A stretch of DNA of 25,359 bases, from NCBI GenBank assembly GCA_945833725.1, contig CAMAFU010000002.1, positions 1 through 25,359 on the forward strand, in the 5' to 3' direction. Below the pieces are notes generated by a model. The model ran no database searches. It was not told the DNA's origin and was given only the letters and a program-made list of their open reading frames with translations. The position numbers and the translations under genes were made by a program. Each line of letters starts with the position of its first letter. The first letter of the stretch is position 1. Of this stretch, positions 1 to 7,191 are shown in pieces. The DNA is from an uncultured Treponema sp. GTDB taxonomy: Bacteria; Spirochaetota; Spirochaetia; Treponematales; Treponemataceae.

Positions 1-121
1 TCTTTATCATAAAAAGCCTGTTCTATATTGCTCCACCGCTGCTCGTCAATTTCGCGGATACCATTTGGAATGGTCGGATAGACACAGAACAAGTCATCAA
101 GATATTTTTACTGATTTGCAT
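1..121 (-). pseudogene. Left-edge fragment of an unrecognised gene, apparently frameshifted near its start
   Basis: Read on the minus strand, an ATG at 121-119 begins M-Q-I-S-K and then hits a stop after about 32 codons. In the neighbouring frame, translation from base 107 to the window edge is open and protein-like (it contains YLDDLFCVYPTIPNGIREID and continues with EQRWSNIEQAFYDK). The two frames join if the run of five A (five T at 105-109 on the plus strand) had six. This suggests either a one-base deletion in a homopolymer, giving a broken gene, or a sequence error. The rest of the gene lies outside the window. I do not recognise the family. No good ribosome-binding site is seen before the ATG. 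The coding call rests only on the amino-acid character of a short stretch. Confidence 0.42.
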
Positions 122-261
122 ATTGAATGCTTAAATCTGTCCAATAATTAAGTTCCATAATTTAAATATAGCTTTTTTTTGAGTTTTTGGAAAAAAAGGA
201 CTCACGGAATCAACTGAACACTGTTTACTAACTTCCCTTCACAAGCACGATACACAAGCTC

Positions 262-291
262 TTTACATTTATGCTGAAAAATCATTTTAAT
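262..291 (+). promoter_or_regulatory. Possible promoter for the LD-carboxypeptidase gene
   Basis: TTTACA (262-267), an 18-base spacer and TTTAAT (286-291) give a plausible sigma-70-type promoter about 57 bases before the start codon. The surrounding 122-347 stretch is AT-rich and otherwise shows nothing, apart from poly-T/poly-A tracts around 171-198. Boxes this degenerate occur by chance in AT-rich DNA. Confidence 0.33.
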
Positions 292-347
292 TATATTTAA
301 AAAGCAAAACTTCTCTTTATAATTTTCTGAAAATGGAGACAGATAAA

Positions 348-1382
348 ATGATTCGGATTCCTCCTTCAATAAAACCTGGCGACACTATCGGCATTGCTGC
401 ACCGTCTTTTGGAGCAACTACAGAACCATACGCTTCAAGATTAAAAAATGCCTGCCTTCAGTTAAAAAACCGCGGCTATAAAATTATTGAAGGAGAATGT
501 TGTAAAAAAAGTGATGGTCACGGTATTTCTACAAACCCAAAAGATGCTGCCCAGGAACTGATGGATTTTTATCTCTCTCCAAAAATAAATGCCATTATAA
601 GCTGTGGTGGCGGTGAACTTATGTGCGAAACAGCCGGATTTCTCGATTTCGAAAAATTAAAATCTGCCCCGCCAAAATGGTTTATTGGCTGCAGCGATAA
701 CACAAATTTTATCTATCCTCTGGCAGTGCTTACAGAAACAGCAGGGATTTACGGACAAAATGCTCCCGGATTTGGAAAGCCCTGGGAACAAAGCGAACTC
801 GATGCCATCGCCCTTCTGGAAGGAAAAACACGCACAGTAAGTGGCTACACTCATTTTCAAGACCCGAACCTTACAGTACAAGATCCTCTTTCTCCATATA
901 TTTTTACCCATAAAAAAACTCTTACAATCTTTAACCCAAACAAAAAAAACAGACCTTCTGCACCGCTCAAAGTTGAAGGAACACTTCTCGGAGGATGTCT
1001 TGACTGTCTTTGCAACCTTTGCGGAACAAAACTGGATGGAACTGCAGAATTTATTGCCAGAAGGAAAAACATAATATGGCTTTTGGAAAGCTGCGATTTA
1101 AGCATAATGGACATACGACGCGCCCTATGGCAGTTAAAATCCGCCGGCTGGTTTAAAAATGCCGCTCTCTTTCTTATTGGCCGCCCCCTTGCATCCTTTA
1201 ACAAAGAAGCATTCGGTCTAAATTCCCACACAGCCGTTACAGGAATCCTTGAGGATTTAAAAGTCCCTGTAGTTTTAGATGCAGATTTTGGCCACATAGA
1301 CCCGGCCATACCTGCAATAATTGGAGCCGAAACGCAAGTTACAGTCCAAAACAATAACATCACCCTGGATTTTACACAATAA
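348..1382 (+). CDS. LD-carboxypeptidase, peptidase family S66 (344 aa)
   Basis: Probable muramoyltetrapeptide LD-carboxypeptidase, which removes the terminal D-Ala from murein tetrapeptides during wall recycling; members that cleave microcin-like peptides also exist. The N-terminal part has the family PGDTIGIAAPS stretch. Ser116 in GCSDNT fits the serine nucleophile position, Glu247 in WLLES and His316 in DFGHIDP fit the remaining triad residues, and YGQNAPGFG follows the nucleophile helix. Length is normal for the family. An in-frame ATG at 333 exists, but GGAG at 335-338 lies nine bases before the ATG at 348, so 348 is the better start. No export signal is visible, so a cytoplasmic recycling enzyme is likely. 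It appears monocistronic: its stop codon is overlapped by the first copy of a 16-bp direct repeat. Family is secure, exact substrate is not. Confidence 0.88.
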   Translation: MIRIPPSIKPGDTIGIAAPSFGATTEPYASRLKNACLQLKNRGYKIIEGECCKKSDGHGISTNPKDAAQELMDFYLSPKINAIISCGGGELMCETAGFLDFEKLKSAPPKWFIGCSDNTNFIYPLAVLTETAGIYGQNAPGFGKPWEQSELDAIALLEGKTRTVSGYTHFQDPNLTVQDPLSPYIFTHKKTLTIFNPNKKNRPSAPLKVEGTLLGGCLDCLCNLCGTKLDGTAEFIARRKNIIWLLESCDLSIMDIRRALWQLKSAGWFKNAALFLIGRPLASFNKEAFGLNSHTAVTGILEDLKVPVVLDADFGHIDPAIPAIIGAETQVTVQNNNITLDFTQ

Positions 1383-1492
1383 TGCACAAGCCCTGTTCCA
1401 CAATCAGCATATAGTGCTAATAGCACGGTTTTGCACAGAACAGTCGCGACGATCAGCCCTGGTTTAAATTATTTTTTAATGCACAAGCCCTG
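1380..1492. repeat. Intergenic element: 16-bp direct repeats around a 39-bp dispersed core
   Basis: A perfect 16-bp direct repeat (taatgcacaagccctg) occurs at 1380-1395, overlapping the stop codon of the preceding gene, and at 1477-1492. Between them, 1412-1450 is a 39-bp core that recurs in inverted orientation at 5610-5648 with two mismatches. The core starts with the small palindrome GTGCT-AAT-AGCAC and ends with GTCGCGAC. Bases 1445-1459 also match 7019-7033 at 14 of 15 positions. The rest of the gap, 1493-1634, is AT-rich with no gene that I can support. Confidence 0.75.
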
Positions 1493-1634
1493 CCCTCTGA
1501 TTTATATGACTTTTCAATTTTTTTGCAAAGTGGTAAAGTTATGCAGGCTTTTTTGCAGACATTCTATGCAGATTTTTAACAGGCTTATTGCAAAAAAACC
1601 ACTGCTAAATAAATTTTCATCAACGAGGAAAAAA

Positions 1635-2660
1635 ATGGACTTTGTAAAAGAACTCAGAGAAAAGGCAAAAGCTGCTGGAAAAACAATTGTACTTTGCGAA
1701 GGTGAAGACAAAAGAGTTGTAGAAGCGGCTTCAGTTGTTGTAAAAGAAGGAATTGCAAAAATTATTCTCCTTGGAAACAAATCAGAAATCGAAAAATTCG
1801 GTTTTGACATGTCCGGCGTTACAATTGTAGACCCTACAACAGATTCAAATGCAGACAAATATGCAGAAATACTCTACAAAGCCAGAGAAGGCAAAATAAA
1901 CAAAAAAACAGGTCTCCCTGAATATGCAGATGTTGCCGCAGCAAAGGCAGCAGCCCTTAAAGACTACACAATGTACGGTGCCCTTATTCTTAAAGCCGGC
2001 GATGCAGACGGTTTTGTTTCTGGTGCATGTCATTCTACAGCAAACACACTTCGCCCTGGACTTCAGGTTATAAAAACAGCACCTGGCATAAAAACAGTTT
2101 CTTCATGCTTTATTATGGTTGCCCCGGAAGGTTCAAACAAATATCTTCCAGAGGGAATTGCTGTTTTCGGCGACTGCGCAATCAACATCGAACCTTCCGC
2201 AGAAGAACTTTCTGACATTGCCGTTGCCTCTGCAAATACAGCAAGAGCCATTGCCGGCATTGAGCCAAAAGTTGCCATGCTTTCTTTCTCAACAAAAGGT
2301 TCAGGCAACGACTCAAAATTCTACAATACTGTAGGCAAAGTTGCAGAAGCAACAAAACTTGCACAGCAGAAAGCCCCGGAACTTGCTTTAGACGGCGAAT
2401 TCCAGTTTGATGCAGCAATCGCTCCTGAAGTTGGCGAACTAAAAGCTCCAGGAAGCAGCGTTGCCGGTCATGCAAATACATTTATTTTCCCAAATATTAA
2501 TGCAGGAAATATCGGCTATAAAATTGCAGCCCGCATGGGTGGATGGAAAGCCATTGGTCCTGTATGTCAGGGCTTTGCAAAACCTCTAAACGATTTAAGC
2601 CGTGGATGTAATGTAGAAGAAATCGTAGATACAGTAGCCGTAACTGCCCTACAGGCATAA
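1635..2660 (+). CDS. pta: Phosphate acetyltransferase (341 aa)
   Basis: Interconverts acetyl-CoA plus phosphate and acetyl phosphate plus CoA; with acetate kinase (not in this window) it makes ATP and acetate during fermentation. The protein is a short-form Pta of the PTA/PTB fold: EGEDKRVVEAA near the N-terminus, GACHSTANTLRPGLQ in the middle, and FQFDAAIAPEVG, ANTFIFPNINAGNIGYK and GPVCQGFAKPLNDLSRG in the C-terminal half, all characteristic. Length matches single-domain Pta enzymes, without the DRTGG/N-terminal extension of the long E. coli type. The frame stays open far upstream, but GAGGAA at 1625-1630 sits just before the ATG at 1635 and the Pta homology begins there. A strong terminator follows, so the gene is transcribed on its own or as the last gene. 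Confidence 0.96.
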   Translation: MDFVKELREKAKAAGKTIVLCEGEDKRVVEAASVVVKEGIAKIILLGNKSEIEKFGFDMSGVTIVDPTTDSNADKYAEILYKAREGKINKKTGLPEYADVAAAKAAALKDYTMYGALILKAGDADGFVSGACHSTANTLRPGLQVIKTAPGIKTVSSCFIMVAPEGSNKYLPEGIAVFGDCAINIEPSAEELSDIAVASANTARAIAGIEPKVAMLSFSTKGSGNDSKFYNTVGKVAEATKLAQQKAPELALDGEFQFDAAIAPEVGELKAPGSSVAGHANTFIFPNINAGNIGYKIAARMGGWKAIGPVCQGFAKPLNDLSRGCNVEEIVDTVAVTALQA

Positions 2661-2682
2661 AAATCCATTTTTAAGGATAGTT

Positions 2683-2712
2683 GGGAACGCGGCCTGCGTT
2701 CCCTTTTTTTTT
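2683..2712 (+). terminator. Rho-independent terminator after pta
   Basis: Stem GGGAACGC (2683-2690), loop of five, perfect complementary arm GCGTTCCC (2696-2703), then nine T (2704-2712). It lies 22 bases after the pta stop and before the rel ribosome-binding site, so the downstream gene needs its own promoter. Confidence 0.93.
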
Positions 2713-2754
2713 AGAACAACATTTGATATATTTTTTGTAGTTTTGGAGGAGTGT

Positions 2755-4578
2755 ATGGCCTTTGATTTAGTTTCAAACAGCACCGTAACAGACGAAAAAG
2801 AACTTCTTGGGCAATTTTACCTTTCTTTTGGCGACAGTTTTAATGATGATGAAAAAACACTGTTCAGCAAAGCCTGGTCTTTTCTTTGTTCCAAAACTGC
2901 ATCTTTAATGCGAAACTGCGGAAAACCCTATTACCTTCATCCAATGCGTGTTGCCGCCATTCTTGCCCAGTCAAAAATGGACATGGACTGTATTGTCTGC
3001 GGACTTCTTCACAGTATTTTCGAAGTTGAAGGCATTTCAAAAGAAGAAGTTGAATCAAATTTCGGTTCCGTAATTACAAAAATCGTCTCCGATACTTCCA
3101 AAATTACCGGAATGAAAATAAATGCCACTTCAATTCAACAGGCCGACAACATTAGAAAAATGCTTTTTGCAATGATTGATGATGTGCGTGTTATTCTCGT
3201 AAAACTGGCAGACAGACTGGACAGAATGAGGAATTTAAAATCAATCGAAGAAAAAAAGCAGAGACTTGTTGCTTCTGAAGTAATTGATATTTGGGCACCT
3301 CTGGCAGACAGGCTCGGAATGCAGACCATAAAAAATGAACTGGAAGATTTAAGCTTAAAATATTCAAATCCTGATGTTTTTGCTCAAATAAAAGCCATTG
3401 TAAGCCAGAAAAAAGATGAACGGGATAATTACCTCGATAAAGCCGTTCAGTCAATCTACAAATCTGCAGAAAAAGCCGGAATAAAAGTAAGCGTTTCAAG
3501 CCGGGCAAAACATTTTTATTCAATTTATAAAAAAATGCAGAAAAGAAATGTTCCGCCATCTCAGCTTTACGATCTTCTGGCTCTTAGAATTATATGCCAG
3601 ACAAACGCAGAATGTTACACTCTTATCGGCATTGTTCACGGTCTATGGAAGCCTATGGACGGAAGATTCAAAGATTACATTGCCATGCCAAAAGCCAACG
3701 GCTACCAGTCCCTTCATACCACGGTAATTTACGACGGCCGACCTTTGGAAATTCAAATCCGAACAGAAGAAATGCACAATCAGGCAGAACATGGTGTTGC
3801 AAGTCACTGGCTCTACAAAAAAGGCACAAACCACGACAAGGTTGATGTAAGTAATCTCTCAATTTTTAATCAGCTTCAAACTCTTAAAGACGAAAAACTT
3901 TCCGACGAAAACTTTTTTGCCGAATTAAAAGAAGAAATTCTTGGCGATGAAATTTTTGTTTTTACGCCAAAAGGTGATGTAGTTCAGCTTCCGGCAGGCA
4001 GCAATGCCATAGATTTTGCCTATTATGTACACTCCGCTGTAGGAGAAAAAATTGTAGGTGCAAAAGCCGATGGAAAAATCATTCCTCTTACTTCTCCCCT
4101 TAAAAATACGCAGATTATTGAAGTAATTACAAATCCAAAAGCTCACCCTACAGAAAACCAGCTTAAAGCAGTCCACACTTCTAAGGCCAGGCAAAAAATA
4201 CACAGCTGGCTTTCGGCAAACGACCCTACATTCATCGACAGGGTACTGGAAGAACAGCGTGCAAAGGAACTTGCCCTTCAAAATGAACACTCCCGCTCAA
4301 TTCAAGAAGAAAAGCGCAGAAAAAAACGCACTGTAAGTCCCGATGGCGGAAATGCAAAAAAAATAGACGAAAAGTTTACGGGAAAAATTAAAATTGACGG
4401 AATGACAAATGTAATTTTTAAGCTGGCAGGATGCTGTAATCCAAAGCCCGGTGATGTAATTACAGGATACGCAAATACCAGAAACGGAATAATGATTCAC
4501 AGGGCAGACTGTCTTACATTTAACAGAATTACAAATATTGAACACCGCATGGTAAATGTTGAATGGGAAACAAAATAA
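2755..4578 (+). CDS. rel: RelA/SpoT-family (p)ppGpp synthetase with degenerate hydrolase site and no ACT domain (607 aa)
   Basis: Makes (p)ppGpp from GTP/GDP and ATP in the stringent response. Domain order: HD-type hydrolase fold (about 50-200), synthetase (about 245-355), TGS (about 395-460), zinc-finger/CC region (550-590, with C560, C561, H582 and C586). Synthetase residues are intact: D273 in LYDLLALR, RFKD at 304-307, Y317 in NGYQSLHT, E332 in EIQIRT. The hydrolase site is not. It keeps R53, H62, H86, E90 and D153, but the HD aspartate is S87, the ED aspartate is V91, and the usual LADRLHNMRT reads LADRLDRMRN. Bifunctional Rel proteins are about 700-750 aa; this one stops just after the zinc-finger region, where an ACT domain would start. 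GGAGG at 2745-2749 supports ATG 2755 over an upstream in-frame TTG. Likely synthetase-only. Confidence 0.93.
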   Translation: MAFDLVSNSTVTDEKELLGQFYLSFGDSFNDDEKTLFSKAWSFLCSKTASLMRNCGKPYYLHPMRVAAILAQSKMDMDCIVCGLLHSIFEVEGISKEEVESNFGSVITKIVSDTSKITGMKINATSIQQADNIRKMLFAMIDDVRVILVKLADRLDRMRNLKSIEEKKQRLVASEVIDIWAPLADRLGMQTIKNELEDLSLKYSNPDVFAQIKAIVSQKKDERDNYLDKAVQSIYKSAEKAGIKVSVSSRAKHFYSIYKKMQKRNVPPSQLYDLLALRIICQTNAECYTLIGIVHGLWKPMDGRFKDYIAMPKANGYQSLHTTVIYDGRPLEIQIRTEEMHNQAEHGVASHWLYKKGTNHDKVDVSNLSIFNQLQTLKDEKLSDENFFAELKEEILGDEIFVFTPKGDVVQLPAGSNAIDFAYYVHSAVGEKIVGAKADGKIIPLTSPLKNTQIIEVITNPKAHPTENQLKAVHTSKARQKIHSWLSANDPTFIDRVLEEQRAKELALQNEHSRSIQEEKRRKKRTVSPDGGNAKKIDEKFTGKIKIDGMTNVIFKLAGCCNPKPGDVITGYANTRNGIMIHRADCLTFNRITNIEHRMVNVEWETK

Positions 4579-4597
4579 AAACTCTGCCGACAATTTA

Positions 4598-4766
4598 AGG
4601 CATCTTTTTGCAGAAAATCTCTGACCGAAGATGCCTCAAATGTAATCTTAAATTCAATTTGGGTGGCTTTTTGCTTCGCAAAAAACAGGCTTTTCAGGGT
4701 TCCGCTATCGCTTCATTCGACGCAGCAAAGCTGCTTACGAACAGGCAAAGCCTGCCCTTACAATCC
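4598..4766. repeat. Convergent-gene spacer with a hairpin and a modular palindromic repeat (copy R1)
   Basis: The spacer between rel and the convergent UMP kinase gene holds two structures. First, AGGCATCTT (4598-4606) and AAGATGCCT (4628-4636) form a perfect 9-bp inverted repeat. Second, a mosaic element at about 4660-4766 carries palindromes TTTTTGC-TTC-GCAAAAA (4668-4684), GCAGC-AAA-GCTGC (4722-4734) and CAGGC-AAA-GCCTG (4742-4754). Between them is a constant box beginning cagggttccgcta (4695), shared with 16122 onward. No long T-run follows a stem, so simple intrinsic termination is not obvious, though folding could still act on transcripts from both sides. Confidence 0.72.
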
Positions 4767-4791
4767 TTGCCACGGGAAAACTTATGGCAAA

Positions 4792-5493
4792 TTACTTTCC
4801 GCTGATTGTTGTACCAATGTAATCTTTCCCTTCCAGAATTGCCTTTATGTTTTCCAGATTTTTTCCGCCGGCACAAATTACCTTTAAGTTAAGTTCCTGT
4901 GCTTTTTTTGATGCAACAGGATCGAAAGGACAATTTTTACCAGGTTCCCACTCATCGCCAACCATTTTACGAAAATCTGACCAGGAAATTTCGTCCATAG
5001 GCTTTGCCTCCGGATTTTTTCTTGGATCATCTGTATAAACTTTTTCTATATTGCTTAAATTTACTACAGTATCTGCCCCAAATTTTTCTGCCAAAAGAAC
5101 GGCATCGTTGTCTGTAGAAAAACCAGGTTTCCAGCCGGCAGCTACAAGGATTGAACCTGAAAAATCAATATTCGCCGTAGGATCCGTTACAACTTCATTC
5201 CTGCATAACCCACCGAAACAAGCCTTAACAAACTGAGCGTTAAGCCTTGTGGCCATTATTCCAATCCAGTCTGCTTCCTGTGCAGAAGATACAGGCGATT
5301 CACCTGTTACGCTTCTAAAAGCATTCTGATAAATTCTTGCAGGACCGCCGCCGCCAATTACAAAAATCAGCTTATCGCCTTTATGACCTTCAAGATATTC
5401 TTTTACAAGAGCCACAAATTTTGAAACGAAATCTACATCAGGATATTCAGGAGCCACAATTGAGCCACCTACCGACAGAACCTTTATTGACAT
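4792..5493 (-). CDS. pyrH: UMP kinase, archaeal-type amino-acid-kinase family (233 aa)
   Basis: Phosphorylates UMP to UDP for pyrimidine nucleotide synthesis. The protein has the amino-acid-kinase fold: VLSVGGSIVAPEYPD at the N-terminus, the glycine-rich VIGGGGPAR loop (about 46-53), DWIGIMATRLNAQFV in the middle, FSTDNDAVLLAEKFGAD and a nucleotide-site stretch VVNLSNIEKVYTDDP. The SIVAPEYPD start and the short length match the archaeal-type UMP kinase subfamily better than the usual bacterial PyrH. An upstream ATG at 5544 is in frame, but AGGGAGG immediately before the ATG at 5493 and the start of homology decide for 5493. It is transcribed convergently to rel. An alternative would be another small amino-acid kinase, but the length and motifs favour UMP kinase. 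Confidence 0.85.
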   Translation of the reverse strand: MSIKVLSVGGSIVAPEYPDVDFVSKFVALVKEYLEGHKGDKLIFVIGGGGPARIYQNAFRSVTGESPVSSAQEADWIGIMATRLNAQFVKACFGGLCRNEVVTDPTANIDFSGSILVAAGWKPGFSTDNDAVLLAEKFGADTVVNLSNIEKVYTDDPRKNPEAKPMDEISWSDFRKMVGDEWEPGKNCPFDPVASKKAQELNLKVICAGGKNLENIKAILEGKDYIGTTISGK

Positions 5494-5549
5494 AAAAACC
5501 TCCCTATACCGCGTTGGCATCAGCGCATGGATATTGCGCAACAAAAATA

Positions 5550-5555
5550 ATTATA
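5550..5555 (-). promoter_or_regulatory. Probable -10 box for the UMP kinase gene
   Basis: On the minus strand a consensus TATAAT lies at 5555-5550, placing a transcript start near 5543 and a 5' leader of about 50 bases. No good -35 box is visible at the expected distance. Confidence 0.4.
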
Positions 5556-5609
5556 TCATAAAACCCCGTCCCTTTACACTGTCTTAAGATTGCCGTTCAG
5601 GGGCTTCCA

Positions 5610-5716
5610 GTCGCGACTGTTCAGTGCAAAACCGTGCGATTAGCACTACACCAGTCCTGTTTTCGGTAATTTGACATTGATGTGCTTATGGCAGGGACTG
5701 TTAAAAATTTTACAGT
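5610..5716. repeat. Inverted copy of the 39-bp repeat core, followed by two inverted repeats upstream of pucR
   Basis: 5610-5648 is the reverse complement of 1412-1450 with two mismatches in 39. Its outer edge forms the perfect 12-bp palindrome CAGTCGCGACTG (5608-5619). Beyond it, CAGTCCTG (5652-5659) and CAGGGACTG (5692-5700) form a near-inverted repeat, and ACTGTTAAAAATTTTACAGT (5697-5716) is an inverted repeat with one unpaired T. The last could be an operator for the gene that follows, but nothing in the sequence proves it. The remainder, 5717-5817, is AT-rich with no clear promoter. Confidence 0.7.
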
Positions 5717-5817
5717 GCCCCCACCTTTCACCGCCTTTTTCCCATAGACAGAAAATTTAAAATACGATAAAAAAAACAGGCAGCAAATAAAATTCAAAAA
5801 ACGGAAAACTTTGCTTT

Positions 5818-7014
5818 ATGATTACCTGTAAAGACATTTTAAAATTAAATCTGGACGGTGTGGAACTGATTGCCGGGGAAGAAGGGCTTAGCAATGTTGT
5901 TTCCTGGACTTACCTTTGCCAGACAAGGCCCTATGCCGACCACATGAGCCGGGGGAACTTCACCCTTATTGTTGTGGATTTTCTGCGCTTCGATTTTCCT
6001 GAACTCATAAAAACCTCTCATGAACTTTTTGATCTGGGCATAAGCGGTCTTGGAATTTCTGTAATAGAGGATAAGGAAAAAATTCCTCAGGAACTTATTG
6101 ACTGGGCCAACGAAGTTCACCTTCCACTGTTTTATGTCCGCTGGGAAGGGGCGAGTTTTGTTGATATTGACCAGAGCATTGGAAACCTTCTTGTTGCCGA
6201 CGAACTTAAAATTAAAAAGACTGGGGATTATCTTTACAACCTGCTTTTCGGCTACGACATAAATTCCCGCTATATCGAAAAAATTTCCGCCCAGTTCGGG
6301 CTGGACTTTACAAAGCCTTACCGGGTGGGAATCATCGTTGTGGACAGAACCTACGGAATGAATCTGGAAACTGACGAGCACAACTACGAATACTACGCAA
6401 ACTGCCTTAACCACGATGTAGAAAAAATGGAATGCCACCCCCTTTTTATGAAATTCCTCAACAAATTTGTCCTCCTCTTCGAGGCAAAAAGCGACAAGTC
6501 CGCAGAAAAGGAAATAGAAACAGTCCTTCAAAAACTGGACAGTCTTCCCCGTTTTAAGGGACTTTTCCGCAGCACCTGTATTCTAGGTTCTGCCAGCACA
6601 AACCCCGCCGATTTTTCAAAAAGCTACCAGCAGGCAAAAAATCTTATTCCAAAAAAAGACTGTCTTCCCCGCTCAAAAAACAAAAAGGTAATCAGCGCCA
6701 GCGTTATGGGGCTTTACAAATTTATGTTCAACAGCGGAAATCAGGGGGAAATTCTCGAATACTGCACAGAAAAACTCCGCCCGCTGGAAGAATACGACCA
6801 CGCAAACGGAACGGAACTTGTGGAAACCTGCTGGGCTTACTACCTGAACGGCTTTTCCATTGCCGACACTGCCGACGACCTTTTTATCCACCGAAACACC
6901 CTTCAATACCGCTTAAAAAAAATCGAAGAGCTTGTGTCCTTTCCTCTCAGCGACTATGTGGAACTTCTGGATTTAATAAACTGCATCTATGTAAAAAGAA
7001 TGATGTATGTTTAA
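5818..7014 (+). CDS. PucR-family transcriptional regulator (398 aa)
   Basis: DNA-binding regulator of the PucR/CdaR type. The N-terminal 120 or so residues form a PucR-like sensory domain (MITCKDILKLNLDGVELIAG, then a stretch ending in ANEVHLPLFYV). A GGDEF-like middle region follows, and the C-terminal helix-turn-helix is clear: ETCWAYYLNGFSIADTADDL, then FIHRNTLQYRLKKIEEL at about 355-375, the family signature. Members control purine, amino-acid or sugar-acid catabolism. Here the next genes on the same strand are an amino-acid ABC transporter, an aminotransferase and an alcohol dehydrogenase, so local control of amino-acid use is the natural inference. The ribosome-binding site is weak (GGA at 5803-5805, twelve bases before the ATG), so translation may be low, as is common for regulators. 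No repeat or frameshift is seen inside the gene. Confidence 0.9.
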   Translation: MITCKDILKLNLDGVELIAGEEGLSNVVSWTYLCQTRPYADHMSRGNFTLIVVDFLRFDFPELIKTSHELFDLGISGLGISVIEDKEKIPQELIDWANEVHLPLFYVRWEGASFVDIDQSIGNLLVADELKIKKTGDYLYNLLFGYDINSRYIEKISAQFGLDFTKPYRVGIIVVDRTYGMNLETDEHNYEYYANCLNHDVEKMECHPLFMKFLNKFVLLFEAKSDKSAEKEIETVLQKLDSLPRFKGLFRSTCILGSASTNPADFSKSYQQAKNLIPKKDCLPRSKNKKVISASVMGLYKFMFNSGNQGEILEYCTEKLRPLEEYDHANGTELVETCWAYYLNGFSIADTADDLFIHRNTLQYRLKKIEELVSFPLSDYVELLDLINCIYVKRMMYV

Positions 7015-7126
7015 AAGCCGCGACGGTCAGCCCCACCCTATTTGTTTAAAATACACATTGCCATAGTGCATAATGAACAATGAAAATCTTTCAGCAGTTT
7101 TATATAGTAAAGCCATAAAAAGCAAA

Positions 7127-7163
7127 GGCGCTTTGGAAAAAAATCCAGGGCGTCTTTTTTTTT
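7127..7163 (+). terminator. Strong intrinsic terminator immediately before the binding-protein gene
   Basis: An 11-bp stem (7127-7137 with 7144-7154, including three G-T pairs), an A6 loop (7138-7143) and nine T (7155-7163) form a classical terminator. It lies 112 bases after the pucR stop but only 28 bases before the ATG of the next gene, so it may be a conditional terminator rather than just the end of pucR. Upstream, 7015-7126 contains a partial copy (7019-7033) of the repeat seen at 1445-1459 and weak TATAAT-like stretches (for example CATAAT near 7071 and TATAGT near 7103). Confidence 0.85.
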
Positions 7164-7191
7164 GACAAAAACAATTTTGCGAGGTGCTAAA

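Noticed and set aside
857..1426. Long open frame on the minus strand antisense to the LD-carboxypeptidase gene
   Set aside because: It lies opposite a gene with full family motifs and has no homology or translation signals of its own.
1431..1634. N-terminal extension of Pta from the frame that is open from 1431
   Set aside because: The extension lies in a repeat-containing spacer, has no homology to Pta and no ribosome-binding site; the ATG at 1635 has one.
5845..6531. Long open frame on the minus strand antisense to pucR
   Set aside because: It mirrors the codon pattern of pucR, has no ribosome-binding site, and its product resembles no family.
7162..7191. TTGACA (7162-7167) followed after 17 bases by TGCTAA as a promoter for the binding-protein gene
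   Set aside because: The TTGACA overlaps the terminator T-run, the -10 candidate is poor, and it would leave the transcript without the good GAGGTG ribosome-binding site.
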